The notes: generated by a model not told the origin, from the sequence alone. 64,000 nucleotides of DNA from Sinosporangium siamense (GCF_016863435.1 NZ_BOOW01000032.1:1-64000); one strand, 5' to 3'. Counted from the stretch's first letter, positions 1 to 8,617 are shown. Numbers and translations are program-made.

Positions 1-422
1 AAGGCGAAGACCGCTCCAAGGGTCTTGATCATTTCGCAGCGGTTGCCGAAGATCTTCTCGTAGGACACCGGCCTGCCGCGCCATTGGCCCGTCAGACGCG
101 CGGTGTTGGGGATGTATTCGGTGGTGCACATAGCGTTGGGATCGACGTTGAGGGCCGCCGCGTTGCCGTTCACGCTGCGGAGCAGATCGCAGGCGGATTT
201 GGCGGTCGGATGGGTGCCCGCGTCGGGGTCGCAGGTGAGCGTGACGCCTCTCGGCGCGGGTCCGGGGATGCTGGGGGCGTTCAAGGTCTGCACGGTGATG
301 GACAGTTGGAGCACCGTCCCCGCCCCCTTGCCCGGCGGGGTCTCGTCCGACGCCGAGACCGGGGATGCCGCGGTCAGTGCGGCGCAGGCCAGCAGGGTGA
401 TCGTAAACATCCTCATGGACAT
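1..422 (-). CDS. SSI-family subtilisin inhibitor precursor (3' end cut by window)
   Basis: Small secreted serine-protease inhibitor of the Streptomyces subtilisin inhibitor (SSI) family. The N-terminus has a hydrophobic signal peptide ending near SPVSA. The mature part shows the SSI landmarks: TLTCDP with the first cysteine, a THPTAKSACD segment, the reactive loop MCTTEYIPN, GQWRGRPVSYEKIF and NRCEM, then a C-terminus GAVFA that would close with Phe and stop just outside the window. The four cysteines match the two family disulfides. SSI is cleaved at Met73-Val74; the aligned P1-P1' pair here is Thr-Glu. In-frame ATGs lie at 434, 422 and 410. I take 422, which has a GGGGA stretch upstream, but the start is not certain. 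Confidence 0.85.
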   Translation of the reverse strand, partial: MSMRMFTITLLACAALTAASPVSASDETPPGKGAGTVLQLSITVQTLNAPSIPGPAPRGVTLTCDPDAGTHPTAKSACDLLRSVNGNAAALNVDPNAMCTTEYIPNTARLTGQWRGRPVSYEKIFGNRCEMIKTLGAVFA

Positions 423-662
423 GGGATTCCCCATGTCGGTCCGGTGGGAGGTCAAGGACGGGTCAGGTTTGGGGGTTCCCCTCGTTGTCGCCGGAATTCT
501 CTCTCCCGCACCCATTCCTGGAATGTCTATAGCTCGAAAAATCAGCCGTGAACTCGCCGATCGAGCGAATTTTAAGCACAAGATCTACCTCAGCTGGGAC
601 CGTGTGTTGCGCGTAATGTCGTGAGCGTCATGTGCTCCGACGACGGCACTGGAAGGACCCAC

Positions 663-1481
663 ATGGGCGACGCGACTCCGGCAAGTCCTGAAGAGCCGGT
701 TCTGGTGAGAGTCGAGCGGTCGGTCGCGGTGATCACGCTCAACCGCCCACGTGTGCTCAACGCCGTCAACAGACCCATGGCGCACGGATACGCGAAAGCC
801 CTGCGCGCCGCCGACGCAGATCCCCGGGTGCGCGGCATCGTGGTGACCGGTGCCGGCCGGGGGTTCTGCTCGGGTGCGGACATGGCTGTGTTCAACGGGA
901 CACCCGATGAGATGCGGTCGTTCATGGTGCCGAGGGAGGAGATGCCACACCACGCGCTGCGGTTGAGCAAACCGGTCGTCGCCGCGGTGAACGGACCGGT
1001 CGCGGGCATCGGATTCGCCTACATGATGGGAAGCGACATTCGCTTCGCCGCCAAAGGCGCGACCATGTCGACCGTCTTTCCCCGGCTCGGGCTCGTCGCG
1101 GAATATGGCCTCTCGTGGCTCCTGCCCCGCCTGATCGGAGGGGCACGCGCCATGGAGCTGTTGCTCTCCGGCCGCACGATCGAGGCGGAGGAGGCGTTGC
1201 GCATCGGCCTTGTGCACCGCGTCTCCGAACCTGGCGAGGTGTTGTCCGACGCCCTCGATTACACCGCCGACCTCGTCGCGAACTGCGCACCCTCGTCGCT
1301 CGCCGTCATCAAAGAGCAGGTCTACGCCGACCTGGAAAGGCCCTTCGAGGCGGCGTTGGACGACGCGATCAGCCGCATGAACGCCTCCTTCGGCAACCCC
1401 GACCTGGCCGAGGCCATCGCGGCCCGGAAGGAGAAGCGCCCCCCGGCCTTCGCCGACCCGAAACCCACCTCGCAGGCATAG
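663..1481 (+). CDS. enoyl-CoA hydratase/isomerase family protein
   Basis: Crotonase-fold enzyme of 272 residues that acts on acyl-CoA thioesters, probably in fatty-acid or related acid degradation. Visible family marks are the early VAVITLNRP strand, the oxyanion-hole segment GRGFCSGADM, the second oxyanion region around FAYMMGSDIRFA, and the LVAEYGLSWLLPRLIG helix, whose Glu sits at a catalytic acidic position. The ATG at 663 has GGAAGGA a few bases upstream and is preferred over a GTG at 621. It stands alone, with repeats rather than a partner gene downstream, so its substrate cannot be inferred. Exact specificity in this superfamily is not readable from sequence. Confidence 0.88.
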   Translation: MGDATPASPEEPVLVRVERSVAVITLNRPRVLNAVNRPMAHGYAKALRAADADPRVRGIVVTGAGRGFCSGADMAVFNGTPDEMRSFMVPREEMPHHALRLSKPVVAAVNGPVAGIGFAYMMGSDIRFAAKGATMSTVFPRLGLVAEYGLSWLLPRLIGGARAMELLLSGRTIEAEEALRIGLVHRVSEPGEVLSDALDYTADLVANCAPSSLAVIKEQVYADLERPFEAALDDAISRMNASFGNPDLAEAIAARKEKRPPAFADPKPTSQA

Positions 1482-1510
1482 GGTGAAGCACACACGCGGG
1501 GTCCGCCGTT

Positions 1511-1614
1511 GTACGGCTCTGCCGTACAGCCAGGCCACGGTGTCGTCACCGTGCATTACACGGCTGTGCCGTACAGCCAGGCCACCGTGCATACACGGCT
1601 CTGCCGTACAGCTG
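1511..1614. repeat. three-copy palindromic repeat cluster
   Basis: Three imperfect copies follow the enoyl-CoA hydratase gene, at about 1511-1542, 1557-1588 and 1592-1614. Each contains ACGGCTSTGCCGTACAG. The first can fold as TACGGC-TCT-GCCGTA, and the first two also share CCAGGCCACSGTG. Related single copies occur elsewhere, for example near 4430, 9461, 17062 and 63843. They could act as terminators or be a REP-like dispersed repeat. No coding potential is seen in this stretch. Confidence 0.7.
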
Positions 1615-1673
1615 CGCATTTGCCAGGCGGCCTGTCTGCCGAACAGCCGATCGGGTCAAACTCCGAATGCCGG

Positions 1674-3173
1674 TCACAGGGCCTGGGGGCCGGTGGGGCC
1701 GACCTGCCAATGCATGTGGGAATGGTGGGCCTCGCGGCCGTTGGGGCTGCCGGGCTGGGAGTCGGGGTGGTCCGGCGTCATGATGCGGCTGCTTTCGCCG
1801 ATGGCGCTGGACAGACCCACCTGGCCGGGGCCATCGGTGATGTCCTGATATTCGCCGGCCACCCAGGCGTAGAGGTCGGCGAAGAAATCGCGGGCCAGCG
1901 GATCGACGCCGGGAAGGTCCGCCAGGCGATATCTGATTTTCCCCGACCCGGGTGGCCAGTCGGGGCGGCGTGCCGTGCTGGGATCGTGCAAGTCGGGGAC
2001 GCTGCGGTTCTTCCAGTCGTTGAACACCGTGAGATGGAACGGCAGGCCGTCAGCCGGATTCCGGCCGACGGCGCCGACGAAATCGGTGGCGCGGCCGTTG
2101 CCGTGGCAATCGGCCCTCCGCCTGTCACCGCTGATCCCCGCATGGTGCACCTCGGTCACCCCCCACTTCGTCGAGAGGTGTACGGCGAAGCGCACCAGAC
2201 CGACGACATGTCGAATGTCCAGGTGTTCAAGCGGCGTGGCGACCGGGCGATAGGAGGGCAGCCGCTTGTCGCCGAACGCCGTGGCCTTGAACGTCACCCC
2301 CGCCACGGTGGCCGGAACGGCGAACATGCCCTTCGGATCGGGGATGCGTGCCATGGGAGAGGGGGTCAACGTGATGCGCCCGGAAAGCGCGTGGTCGGCC
2401 GCCTCCGCCAGCGCCGATGTCTTGCTCAAATCGCGCACCGACGTGGAGGCACTGGGCGCCACCTCGGTCAACGCCCTGGTCAGCAGGTGGGCCAGCGCCG
2501 TGCCGGGGTGAATCGCCGACGGCCACAAGGCACCGTCGGCCAAGGCGTGGGCGAGTTCCGTCTGGCCGGCGTCGGCGTGGATGACAGCCAGTTCGCCGAG
2601 TGCCGCGGCCAGGCGCGGAGTGGACCGCACGCCGCGGCCGTGAAGCAGATGGGTGGCGGCGTCGACCAGGTTGCGGGCCAGCGTTTCCGGAATCGGCACG
2701 CCCGAGGTGATGAGCCGTGTGCCGCCGGAGCCGTCGGCGCCGACGACGGTCGCCGCCATCGTGTGCGCGAGCACCATGTTGACCAGGCGTTCGTCGGTGC
2801 CGCGCAAATCGACGCTCGGGCCGTTGGCGGCGGGTGGACACGGTCCGGGAATCTGGTCCCTGGCCGTGCATTCCTCGTCGAGAGCAGCCATAGTGCGGGA
2901 GCCGACGACACCGTCCACGGAACCGTCCGGCCCTTTGATGTCGCGCCGGGTTTTGTAGCCGAGGACCGCCGCCGTCGTCTCCCGCCCGTATCGGCCGTCT
3001 GCGCCGCCGGCCGACAGCGGCTCACCGAGGTCGATCAGCGCCTGCTGCACCAGGGCCACGAATTCACCGGCGACGCCCGGCGTCAGCCGCGCGTCCGCGT
3101 CGCCCGCCAGGCAGCGTTCCAACCGGTCGACACCCGCGAACCTCGCACTCGTCAATGGGCATGGCACGGTCAA
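1674..3173 (-). CDS. peptidoglycan-binding-like protein with M15-like metallopeptidase C-terminus
   Basis: Protein of 499 residues with no obvious signal peptide. Residues ~30-100 resemble a peptidoglycan-binding domain (FVALVQQALIDLGEPL, DGRYGRETTAAVLGYK, DGVVGSRTMAALD). The C-terminal ~160 residues contain VHHAGISGD, a Cys-His-Gly-Asn-Gly-Arg-Ala-Thr-Asp-Phe motif and HHSHMHWQVG, similar to the Zn-binding SxHxxGxAxD and HxH motifs of M15/VanY-like peptidases. The middle ~200 residues are not recognised. Start TTG at 3173 overlaps the upstream gene's stop (TTGA); a GTG at 3167 is an alternative. Coupling to the C2-like protein suggests joint function. Role in wall cleavage is inferred, not shown. 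Confidence 0.72.
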   Translation of the reverse strand: MTVPCPLTSARFAGVDRLERCLAGDADARLTPGVAGEFVALVQQALIDLGEPLSAGGADGRYGRETTAAVLGYKTRRDIKGPDGSVDGVVGSRTMAALDEECTARDQIPGPCPPAANGPSVDLRGTDERLVNMVLAHTMAATVVGADGSGGTRLITSGVPIPETLARNLVDAATHLLHGRGVRSTPRLAAALGELAVIHADAGQTELAHALADGALWPSAIHPGTALAHLLTRALTEVAPSASTSVRDLSKTSALAEAADHALSGRITLTPSPMARIPDPKGMFAVPATVAGVTFKATAFGDKRLPSYRPVATPLEHLDIRHVVGLVRFAVHLSTKWGVTEVHHAGISGDRRRADCHGNGRATDFVGAVGRNPADGLPFHLTVFNDWKNRSVPDLHDPSTARRPDWPPGSGKIRYRLADLPGVDPLARDFFADLYAWVAGEYQDITDGPGQVGLSSAIGESSRIMTPDHPDSQPGSPNGREAHHSHMHWQVGPTGPQAL

Positions 3174-3655
3174 TCGACCCGGTATTTGATGTAGTAGTAG
3201 GAGCTCTCGTCATCCGACTTGGCGAGTTTGACCAGCTCACCCCCGCCTCTTTCGGCTTCGAAAATGGTGATGGAGCCGAGGTGGTCGTCGCCGGAGCCGA
3301 TGTCGTGGTCCCACAGCGAGAGGTTTTGCGTGTGGGAGACGGGGATGCACAGTCCCGGTGCGACGGACTGGTCGGCCCGCATGTCCACGGTGGTATACCC
3401 GGGGGGCCAGATCGAGTGGTCGAGCTTCCCGGAGGTGTCGGCGGTGAGATAGAGATCGTCGGGATCGTCGTGGGCGCTGTCCATCGCTCTGGCGACACCG
3501 GGCAACCCCTTCACGAAGTCCGCCAGGGACCGCTCGCCGATCTCCTCGAGAAAGAACGCGGGGATGATGTCGCAGAGGGCCTGATTGACATCCGAGTCGG
3601 CACCGGTGCCCTGGCGGAGACACCAGATGGTTTCGATCGTCGCGGTCGCGGTCAT
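3170..3655 (-). CDS. hypothetical protein with C2-like calcium-binding motif
   Basis: Protein of 161 residues. The ATG at 3655 is preceded by a near-ideal GGGAGGAG. No family is certain, but the C-terminal third (LSLWDHDIGSGDDHLGSITI) has the spaced aspartates and D-x-LG pattern of C2-like Ca-binding beta-sandwiches, followed by a strand ending YYYIKYRVD. The N-terminal part mentions no known motif. There is no signal peptide. It precedes and overlaps the peptidoglycan-binding/M15-like gene by a few bases, so the two are very likely one operon. Its leader contains a seven-copy 16-bp tandem repeat. The function is unknown. Confidence 0.72.
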   Translation of the reverse strand: MTATATIETIWCLRQGTGADSDVNQALCDIIPAFFLEEIGERSLADFVKGLPGVARAMDSAHDDPDDLYLTADTSGKLDHSIWPPGYTTVDMRADQSVAPGLCIPVSHTQNLSLWDHDIGSGDDHLGSITIFEAERGGGELVKLAKSDDESSYYYIKYRVD

Positions 3656-3671
3656 CGCTCCTCCCCGAAGA

Positions 3672-3780
3672 CTCGCCGAACCAGTGCTCGCCGAACCAGT
3701 GCTCGCCGAAGACAGTGCTCGCCCAAAACAGTGCTCGCCCAAAACAGTGCTCGCCGAAAGCGGCGCTCGCCGAAAACAGC
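3672..3780. repeat. seven-unit ~16-bp tandem repeat in a leader region
   Basis: Units of 14-16 bp, consensus GCTCGCCGAAAACAGT on the plus strand, repeat seven times and end about 17 bases upstream of the ATG at 3655 (minus-strand gene). Two adjacent units (3717-3732 and 3733-3748) are identical, which points to recent slippage. The array occupies the place where promoter or 5' leader of the two-gene unit should be. Confidence 0.85.
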
Positions 3781-3875
3781 GGCGAACAGGCCGGAGAACT
3801 TAAAATTCGACGCTACGCCGCTGCTGCGGGAAAACGATGAGCACCCCTCCAAGCCCGGCTACATCTTCTTTTGCC

Positions 3876-4556
3876 TCAGGAGGTGTGGGGCCGGTGTTCC
3901 CCCGGTGTCACCAGGCCCACCTCATAAGCGGTGATCACGGCCTGGGCGCGGTCACGCACCCCCAGTTTGGCGAAGATGTCGCTCACCCGGTTCTTCACCG
4001 TCGACAGGGAAAGTCCGACCTCGTCGGCGATCTGCTGATTGGACAGGCCACGGGCGATCAAGGTGAGCACCGTCCGCTCGCGGTCGCTGAGCGCCGGCAG
4101 CGTGCCGGGCAGCTTAATGGGCGGCTCCGGGCGTGCGGGCCGCACAAACGTGCCGATGAGCCCGACCAGCAGCCGAGGGGCTACTACCGCCTCCCCCCGG
4201 TGGACGATCTTGATGCCTTCGACCAGTTCCTCGGGTGAGGCGTCCTTCGGCAGGAAGCCCGAGGCTCCGGCCCGGAGCGCGGACACCACATATTCCTCCA
4301 GGTCGAAGGTGCTCAACACCAGCACTTTCGTGTCCGGCAGTTCGGCGGTGATCCGTTTGGTGGCCTCGACGCCGTCCACGCCGGGCATGTGCAGGTCCAT
4401 CAGCACGACGTGGGGGCGCAATGCGTGGCTCTGCCGTACGGCGTCCTCACCGTCTGCCGCCTCCCCGACGGCGGTCAGGCCCGGCTCGGTGTCGAGCAGC
4501 ATGCGCAGGCCCGCGCGGACCAGCACGTGGTCGTCCACCAGTAGAACTTCGATCAC
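3876..4556 (-). CDS. NarL/LuxR-family response regulator
   Basis: Cytoplasmic two-component response regulator of 226 residues. The receiver domain (1-120) has the acidic pair DD at 8-9, the phospho-acceptor Asp54 in LMDLHMPG, the switch Thr/Ser in LVLSTFD and the conserved Lys in FLPKDAS. The C-terminal LuxR-type HTH shows LSDRERTVLTLIARGLSNQQIADEV in pieces, then STVKNRVSDIFAKLGVRDR. Its ATG overlaps the stop of the upstream kinase gene by four bases. That kinase has lost its catalytic part, so this regulator has no functional cognate kinase next to it. Confidence 0.95.
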   Translation of the reverse strand: MIEVLLVDDHVLVRAGLRMLLDTEPGLTAVGEAADGEDAVRQSHALRPHVVLMDLHMPGVDGVEATKRITAELPDTKVLVLSTFDLEEYVVSALRAGASGFLPKDASPEELVEGIKIVHRGEAVVAPRLLVGLIGTFVRPARPEPPIKLPGTLPALSDRERTVLTLIARGLSNQQIADEVGLSLSTVKNRVSDIFAKLGVRDRAQAVITAYEVGLVTPGEHRPHTS

Positions 4557-5083
4557 GTCTTCTCCAGCAGCGGAATATGGGCGTGTACGGCAAAGCCTTC
4601 GTCGGCGATCTGCTGCTCACGCCGGGTCGTCAGCTCCCGCCGCAGACTGATGATGTGCCCGGTGGCCACCGCCAGTGCCAGATTGAGCGCGGTGATCACC
4701 ATCGCAGCCTGCCCGGGGTCACCGAACGTGGCCGCATGCGTGCTCAGGCCTATCACGATCGAGAGCACGGTCATCACGACCGAGGTAAGGGTCGACGTAT
4801 AGCGGCCGACGCTGTAGAGGGCGACGAACAACGGGCCCACGGCGGTGTCCGAGTGCTCCATGGCCATGCCTGCCGTGTCGAACACGCCGATCACCACAAG
4901 CACCACGACCGGATGCCGCCGCCGCAGCGGCAGCATCGCCGACGAGAGCAGCGCGACCAGCGCGACGGACGCCGGCACGTTGACAGCCTGGAGGCCCCCC
5001 AATTCGGTCCAGAGCATCACCAACGCCAGCGCGGTGTCCTGCACGAGAGGCCGCTTCGCCGTCGTCAGCAGTCTCTTGAACAT
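4553..5083 (-). CDS. internally deleted sensor histidine kinase (membrane part only)
   Basis: Reading frame of 176 residues. Residues 1-150 look like the multi-helix membrane sensor of a NarL-type kinase (hydrophobic stretches near 15-27, 36-52, 58-72, 83-113, 126-147). The sequence then runs RRELTTRREQQIADE, which normally leads into the dimerisation helix, and jumps straight to GFAVHAHIPLLEKT, the usual last strand of the HATPase domain. The phospho-His helix and the N, G1 and G2 boxes are all missing, about 200 residues by family comparison. The frame and the ATGA overlap with the response regulator are preserved, which suggests a clean in-frame deletion. It could be decay or a retained signal-sensing remnant. 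Confidence 0.8.
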   Translation of the reverse strand: MFKRLLTTAKRPLVQDTALALVMLWTELGGLQAVNVPASVALVALLSSAMLPLRRRHPVVVLVVIGVFDTAGMAMEHSDTAVGPLFVALYSVGRYTSTLTSVVMTVLSIVIGLSTHAATFGDPGQAAMVITALNLALAVATGHIISLRRELTTRREQQIADEGFAVHAHIPLLEKT

Positions 5084-5169
5084 CCGGATGCCCCCAGCAA
5101 CACGGCTCCCCCAGCGAGCGCCCAGCAGTATGTCCCCCAAAGGACCATATGAGCGCACCCGGATCCTCG

Positions 5170-8037
5170 CTAGTGCAAGAGCCCCGACCTGCGGGCGACG
5201 GCGGCGGCCTCGCCTCGGGACGAGGCATGAAGTTTGGCAAGGATGTTGGAGACGTGCACGCTCACCGTCTTCGCGGAGATGAAGAGTTCCGCGGCGATGG
5301 CACGGTTGCTCATGCCGTTCGCCACGAGGCGGAGAACCTCCCTTTCGCGGCCGGTCAGGGCGTGGGCGTGCGTGCTCAACTCGTCGATCGTGGTGTGCAG
5401 CGGGCCGGCACGCAGGGTGGCCGCGATGTCGGCGGCACGGCGCAGACACGCGGCGGCTCGGACGCGGTCGCCCGTTGCGAGGAGATGAGTGGCGAAACGG
5501 GTGAGGGTATCGGCCAAGTGGTGAGGTTCGCGGGCCTCTTCCCAGGCGGTGACGGCCCGCTCCCAGACCGGGAGGTCCGCAGGGCCGGCGAGAGCGGTGA
5601 CGGTGGCGCTCCTGGCCAGTTGGAAGGGGCCGGCGGCGGGCAGGTTCCCGGCGGTCGCCATGAGGTCGGCGTGCAGGGCGAGGACCTGCGGGGCGGGGGC
5701 ACTCGCCACCGCGGCGTGTGCGCACGCCCGCATTCCCGAATAGAGGAGAGGCCACAGGTGCAGAGGATTGGCCAGTGGGCGGAAGGCGTTGAGCGCGTCA
5801 TGCGCGGCGGTGAGAGCGGCGGAATGATCGCCCGCAGCGAGATGCCGGTCGACCGTCACGCGGGCGAGGCTGATCCGGCCGAACCGGTCCAGCCGTACGG
5901 TGGCCAGCAGATCGGTGACCTCGTCCATAAGCGCAGTGGCCCGGTCGTGTTCACCGCGCCGCACGGCGATGTCGGCGAGGATGAGCAGCATTTCGCCGCG
6001 GTAAGGGGAGCGGTGGCCAGGGTGGAAATACCGTTCGGCGATCGCCGGGACCTCGTCCCACCGCCCCAGCGCGAGATGGGCCTCGGCCAGGTTGACGGCG
6101 ATGACCAGAGCGGAGGTGTGCAGATGGCCGAGCCGGACGGCGAGGGCGAGCCCCTCACGGGAGTGTTCCATCGACTCCTCATACCTCGCCTGCAAAGAGA
6201 GATCGCCGGCGTGGTTGATATACGTCCGCAGAATCCGCTCTGCCGAACGGCCTCGCTCGGCCATCAAGCGCGATTCCCGGTTGGCGCGTAGAGCGGCCAC
6301 GTGGTTTCCCCGCAGGGTTTCCCGGATGGCGATGGCGGTGAAGACGTCGGATTCCGCGGACCGGTCGCCATATTCCCTGGCCAGCCCGGCGGCCTCCCCG
6401 ATCATCCGCTGGGCGGCTTCTTTGTCGCCCGTCATCAGGAGTTCGCCGCCGAGCCGCGCGAGAATCGACGCGCGCACGGGGCCGGGTGACGGCACGAGTT
6501 TCTCCGCCGCCACGATGTCGTCGAGCATGCCGGGCACACCTCGCATCGTGCGCAGGCGGGCGCGGCTTATCAGCGCGAGCGCTCGCCGCTCCGGCTCGGA
6601 CTCCCCGTCGAGTATGGCGAGAGCCTCCTCGATGTGCGCCAGCCCGGTGTCCAGCTCCCCGCAGGCGAACGCGCTCTCCACGGCGAGTTCGAGCACCGCC
6701 GTGCGGTCGACACCGGTCCGCTCGGCGGCGTCCGGCACACGGTGCCACAGGTCAAGCACCATTTCCAGCATGTGCAGGCTCTCGCCGTACGCCGCGGCGG
6801 CAGCCGCCTCGCTCGCCGCCGCCCAGGCGGCGGGCAGGGCGCGCTCGTCGCCGTGGGCGCGTGACCAGTGGGTGGCGAGTTCGGCCATGGGCCGGGGGCC
6901 GGTGCTGAGGCGGGAGTCGCTTTCCAGGTGTTCGGCGTAGGTTCGGTGGAGGGCGCGGAGTTCCGCCGGGAGCAGGTCGTGGCGGACGGCTTCGCGGATG
7001 AGGGCGTGGCGGAACGCGTAGCCGTCGCCGTCGGGCACGAGGACATGGGTGGCCACGGCCTGCCGTACGACCTCCGACAGCTCCGGGTCGCGGAGTCCCG
7101 TGACCGCCGCGAGCAGGGTGTGGCCGACGCGGTCGCCGGCGACCGCCGCCGTGCGGAGGGTTCGCCGGGTGACCTCGGGCAACCGGTCGAGGTTGGCGAG
7201 CAGCAGGTCGCGCAGGGAGGCCGGCAGGTCGGGCGGCGGGGTGCCGTCGGGGCCGACCATGGCCTCCACGAACAGCGGGATGCCGGCGCTGCGGCTGTGC
7301 ACGAGCGCGGTGACCGCCGGGTCCGGGGAACGGCCGAGTATGCCGGAGAGTTGCGTGTGCACCTCGGCGGGCGTGAGCCGGGACAACTCGATGCGGCCCG
7401 CCGTCGCGATCCGGGTGAGCGCGGCGAGGATGCGGCGCATGGGATGGGTGCGGTGGAGTTCGTCCGAGCGGTAGGTCACCACGAGCATCACGGGCACCCG
7501 CCGCAGGTTGCGGGTGAGGAAGCTCAGCAGGTCGCGGGTGGAGTGGTCGGCCCAGTGGGCGTCCTCGATGACCAGGACGAGGGGTTGCCGGGCCGCGATG
7601 CGCTCCAGCAGGGCCAGCAGGTGCTCGAACAGCCGGGCGCGGGCGGTGTCCGAATCACGCGTCTCCGGCTCTTCTCCGAGTTCGGGGAGGATCCTGGCGA
7701 GATCGTGTGTGGCGTGCGGCGGGAGGAGATCGGTGAGGTGCTCGCGGGGGTAGTCGCGGAAATGTTCCCGCAGCGCGGCCGTGAAAGGCGCGTACGGCAG
7801 ACCGGTCGAGCCGAGCTCCAGACAGGCGCCTTTCAGGATGAGTACGGCGCCGCCGGGATTGTCGTCGTGTATCCGGGTGGCGAACTCCTCGATGAGGCGG
7901 GACTTGCCCACCCCGGCCTCTCCTCCGAGAAGCACCAGCTCAGGGCTGTTGTCGTGGATGCGGGCGAAAGCGGCGAGGAGTGCGGTGAGCTCGGCGTCGC
8001 GGCCGGCGAAGACGGGGCTGACCGTGCTCGGCCTCAT
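5170..8037 (-). CDS. LAL-type LuxR regulator with AAA/NACHT-like ATPase domain
   Basis: Large ATP-binding regulator of the LuxR family (955 residues). An N-terminal ATPase module opens with VFAGRDAELTALL, a Walker A GGEAGVGKS at about residues 38-46 and a Walker B VLVIEDAHWAD. A long alpha-helical, TPR-like middle (about 400-870) follows. The C-terminal HTH reads LTGREREVLRLVANGMSN, then ISAKTVSVHVSNILAKL. LAL proteins activate carbohydrate or secondary-metabolite genes, with the ATPase acting as ligand- or partner-gated switch. I start at the ATG at 8037 because the homologous core begins there; an open frame extends to 8163 and no strong ribosome site is visible. Target genes are unknown. 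Confidence 0.88.
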   Translation of the reverse strand: MRPSTVSPVFAGRDAELTALLAAFARIHDNSPELVLLGGEAGVGKSRLIEEFATRIHDDNPGGAVLILKGACLELGSTGLPYAPFTAALREHFRDYPREHLTDLLPPHATHDLARILPELGEEPETRDSDTARARLFEHLLALLERIAARQPLVLVIEDAHWADHSTRDLLSFLTRNLRRVPVMLVVTYRSDELHRTHPMRRILAALTRIATAGRIELSRLTPAEVHTQLSGILGRSPDPAVTALVHSRSAGIPLFVEAMVGPDGTPPPDLPASLRDLLLANLDRLPEVTRRTLRTAAVAGDRVGHTLLAAVTGLRDPELSEVVRQAVATHVLVPDGDGYAFRHALIREAVRHDLLPAELRALHRTYAEHLESDSRLSTGPRPMAELATHWSRAHGDERALPAAWAAASEAAAAAAYGESLHMLEMVLDLWHRVPDAAERTGVDRTAVLELAVESAFACGELDTGLAHIEEALAILDGESEPERRALALISRARLRTMRGVPGMLDDIVAAEKLVPSPGPVRASILARLGGELLMTGDKEAAQRMIGEAAGLAREYGDRSAESDVFTAIAIRETLRGNHVAALRANRESRLMAERGRSAERILRTYINHAGDLSLQARYEESMEHSREGLALAVRLGHLHTSALVIAVNLAEAHLALGRWDEVPAIAERYFHPGHRSPYRGEMLLILADIAVRRGEHDRATALMDEVTDLLATVRLDRFGRISLARVTVDRHLAAGDHSAALTAAHDALNAFRPLANPLHLWPLLYSGMRACAHAAVASAPAPQVLALHADLMATAGNLPAAGPFQLARSATVTALAGPADLPVWERAVTAWEEAREPHHLADTLTRFATHLLATGDRVRAAACLRRAADIAATLRAGPLHTTIDELSTHAHALTGREREVLRLVANGMSNRAIAAELFISAKTVSVHVSNILAKLHASSRGEAAAVARRSGLLH

Positions 8038-8617
8038 GGGTACATCATCACATTTGTCGGTCTGATGGTGCCTACCGCCACTCCGGGGCGGGAGGGCCGG
8101 ATGCGGAAGGGTATCCGTGAGGTGGGTGAATATTCGTAAGCTCGCGGTTTTTTCGTCACGCATCAGGTGGTCTTAATAGGCCTGGCTCTATTGAACACTG
8201 GTTCGATCGAGGCGGGCTCCGAATGTGAAGGTGTCGAGAAGTTGAATGTTGTACGACATATGCCGCCCGATATGCATGCCGGCTTTCAGGAAAGTCCGAG
8301 CCCTCCCCGATCCGCGCTCGCCGTGCCAGGTCAGAGGGGAGGCTCCCCATCCTGCGGACACAAGTTTCAAAACCTCACCCAAGGTGACCGCGCAAATGTG
8401 ATGCGATTCCAAGCTCGCAAGAACGCCGGGAATTCTTCCCCAACCGACTGCTAAGTCCGATTTTTAGAATCAGCATAGATCACACAACCCTATTGCCACC
8501 TGTAACCTGTCGGTTACCCACTCGGCAGCCCCGGCCCACAAAGTCCTCACTGCTTCACGCCACCCCATGTGAAAGCGCCGCCGATGACCTCCCACCGCCC
8601 CCAGAACGGAGGCCCCC
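8038..8617. other. 580-bp intergenic region, no confident gene
   Basis: This divergent gap between the LAL regulator and a methyltransferase is clearly less GC-rich than its surroundings. Short open frames exist on both strands (8167-8454 plus, 8188-8412 minus), but neither has a ribosome site or family resemblance. It presumably contains both promoters. The methyltransferase ribosome site GGAGG lies just before 8618. Confidence 0.6.

Noticed and set aside
1511-1614. Possible CRISPR array
   Set aside because: Only three imperfect copies with unequal spacing, palindromic cores and no cas genes in the window.
3672-3780. Possible coding repeat (frames with FGEHC/RRALV-like periodicity)
   Set aside because: The gene downstream has a far better start at 3655 with an ideal ribosome site; the repeat fits a leader.
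8167-8454. 95-codon plus-strand frame in the gap before the methyltransferase
   Set aside because: No ribosome site and no recognisable sequence features.
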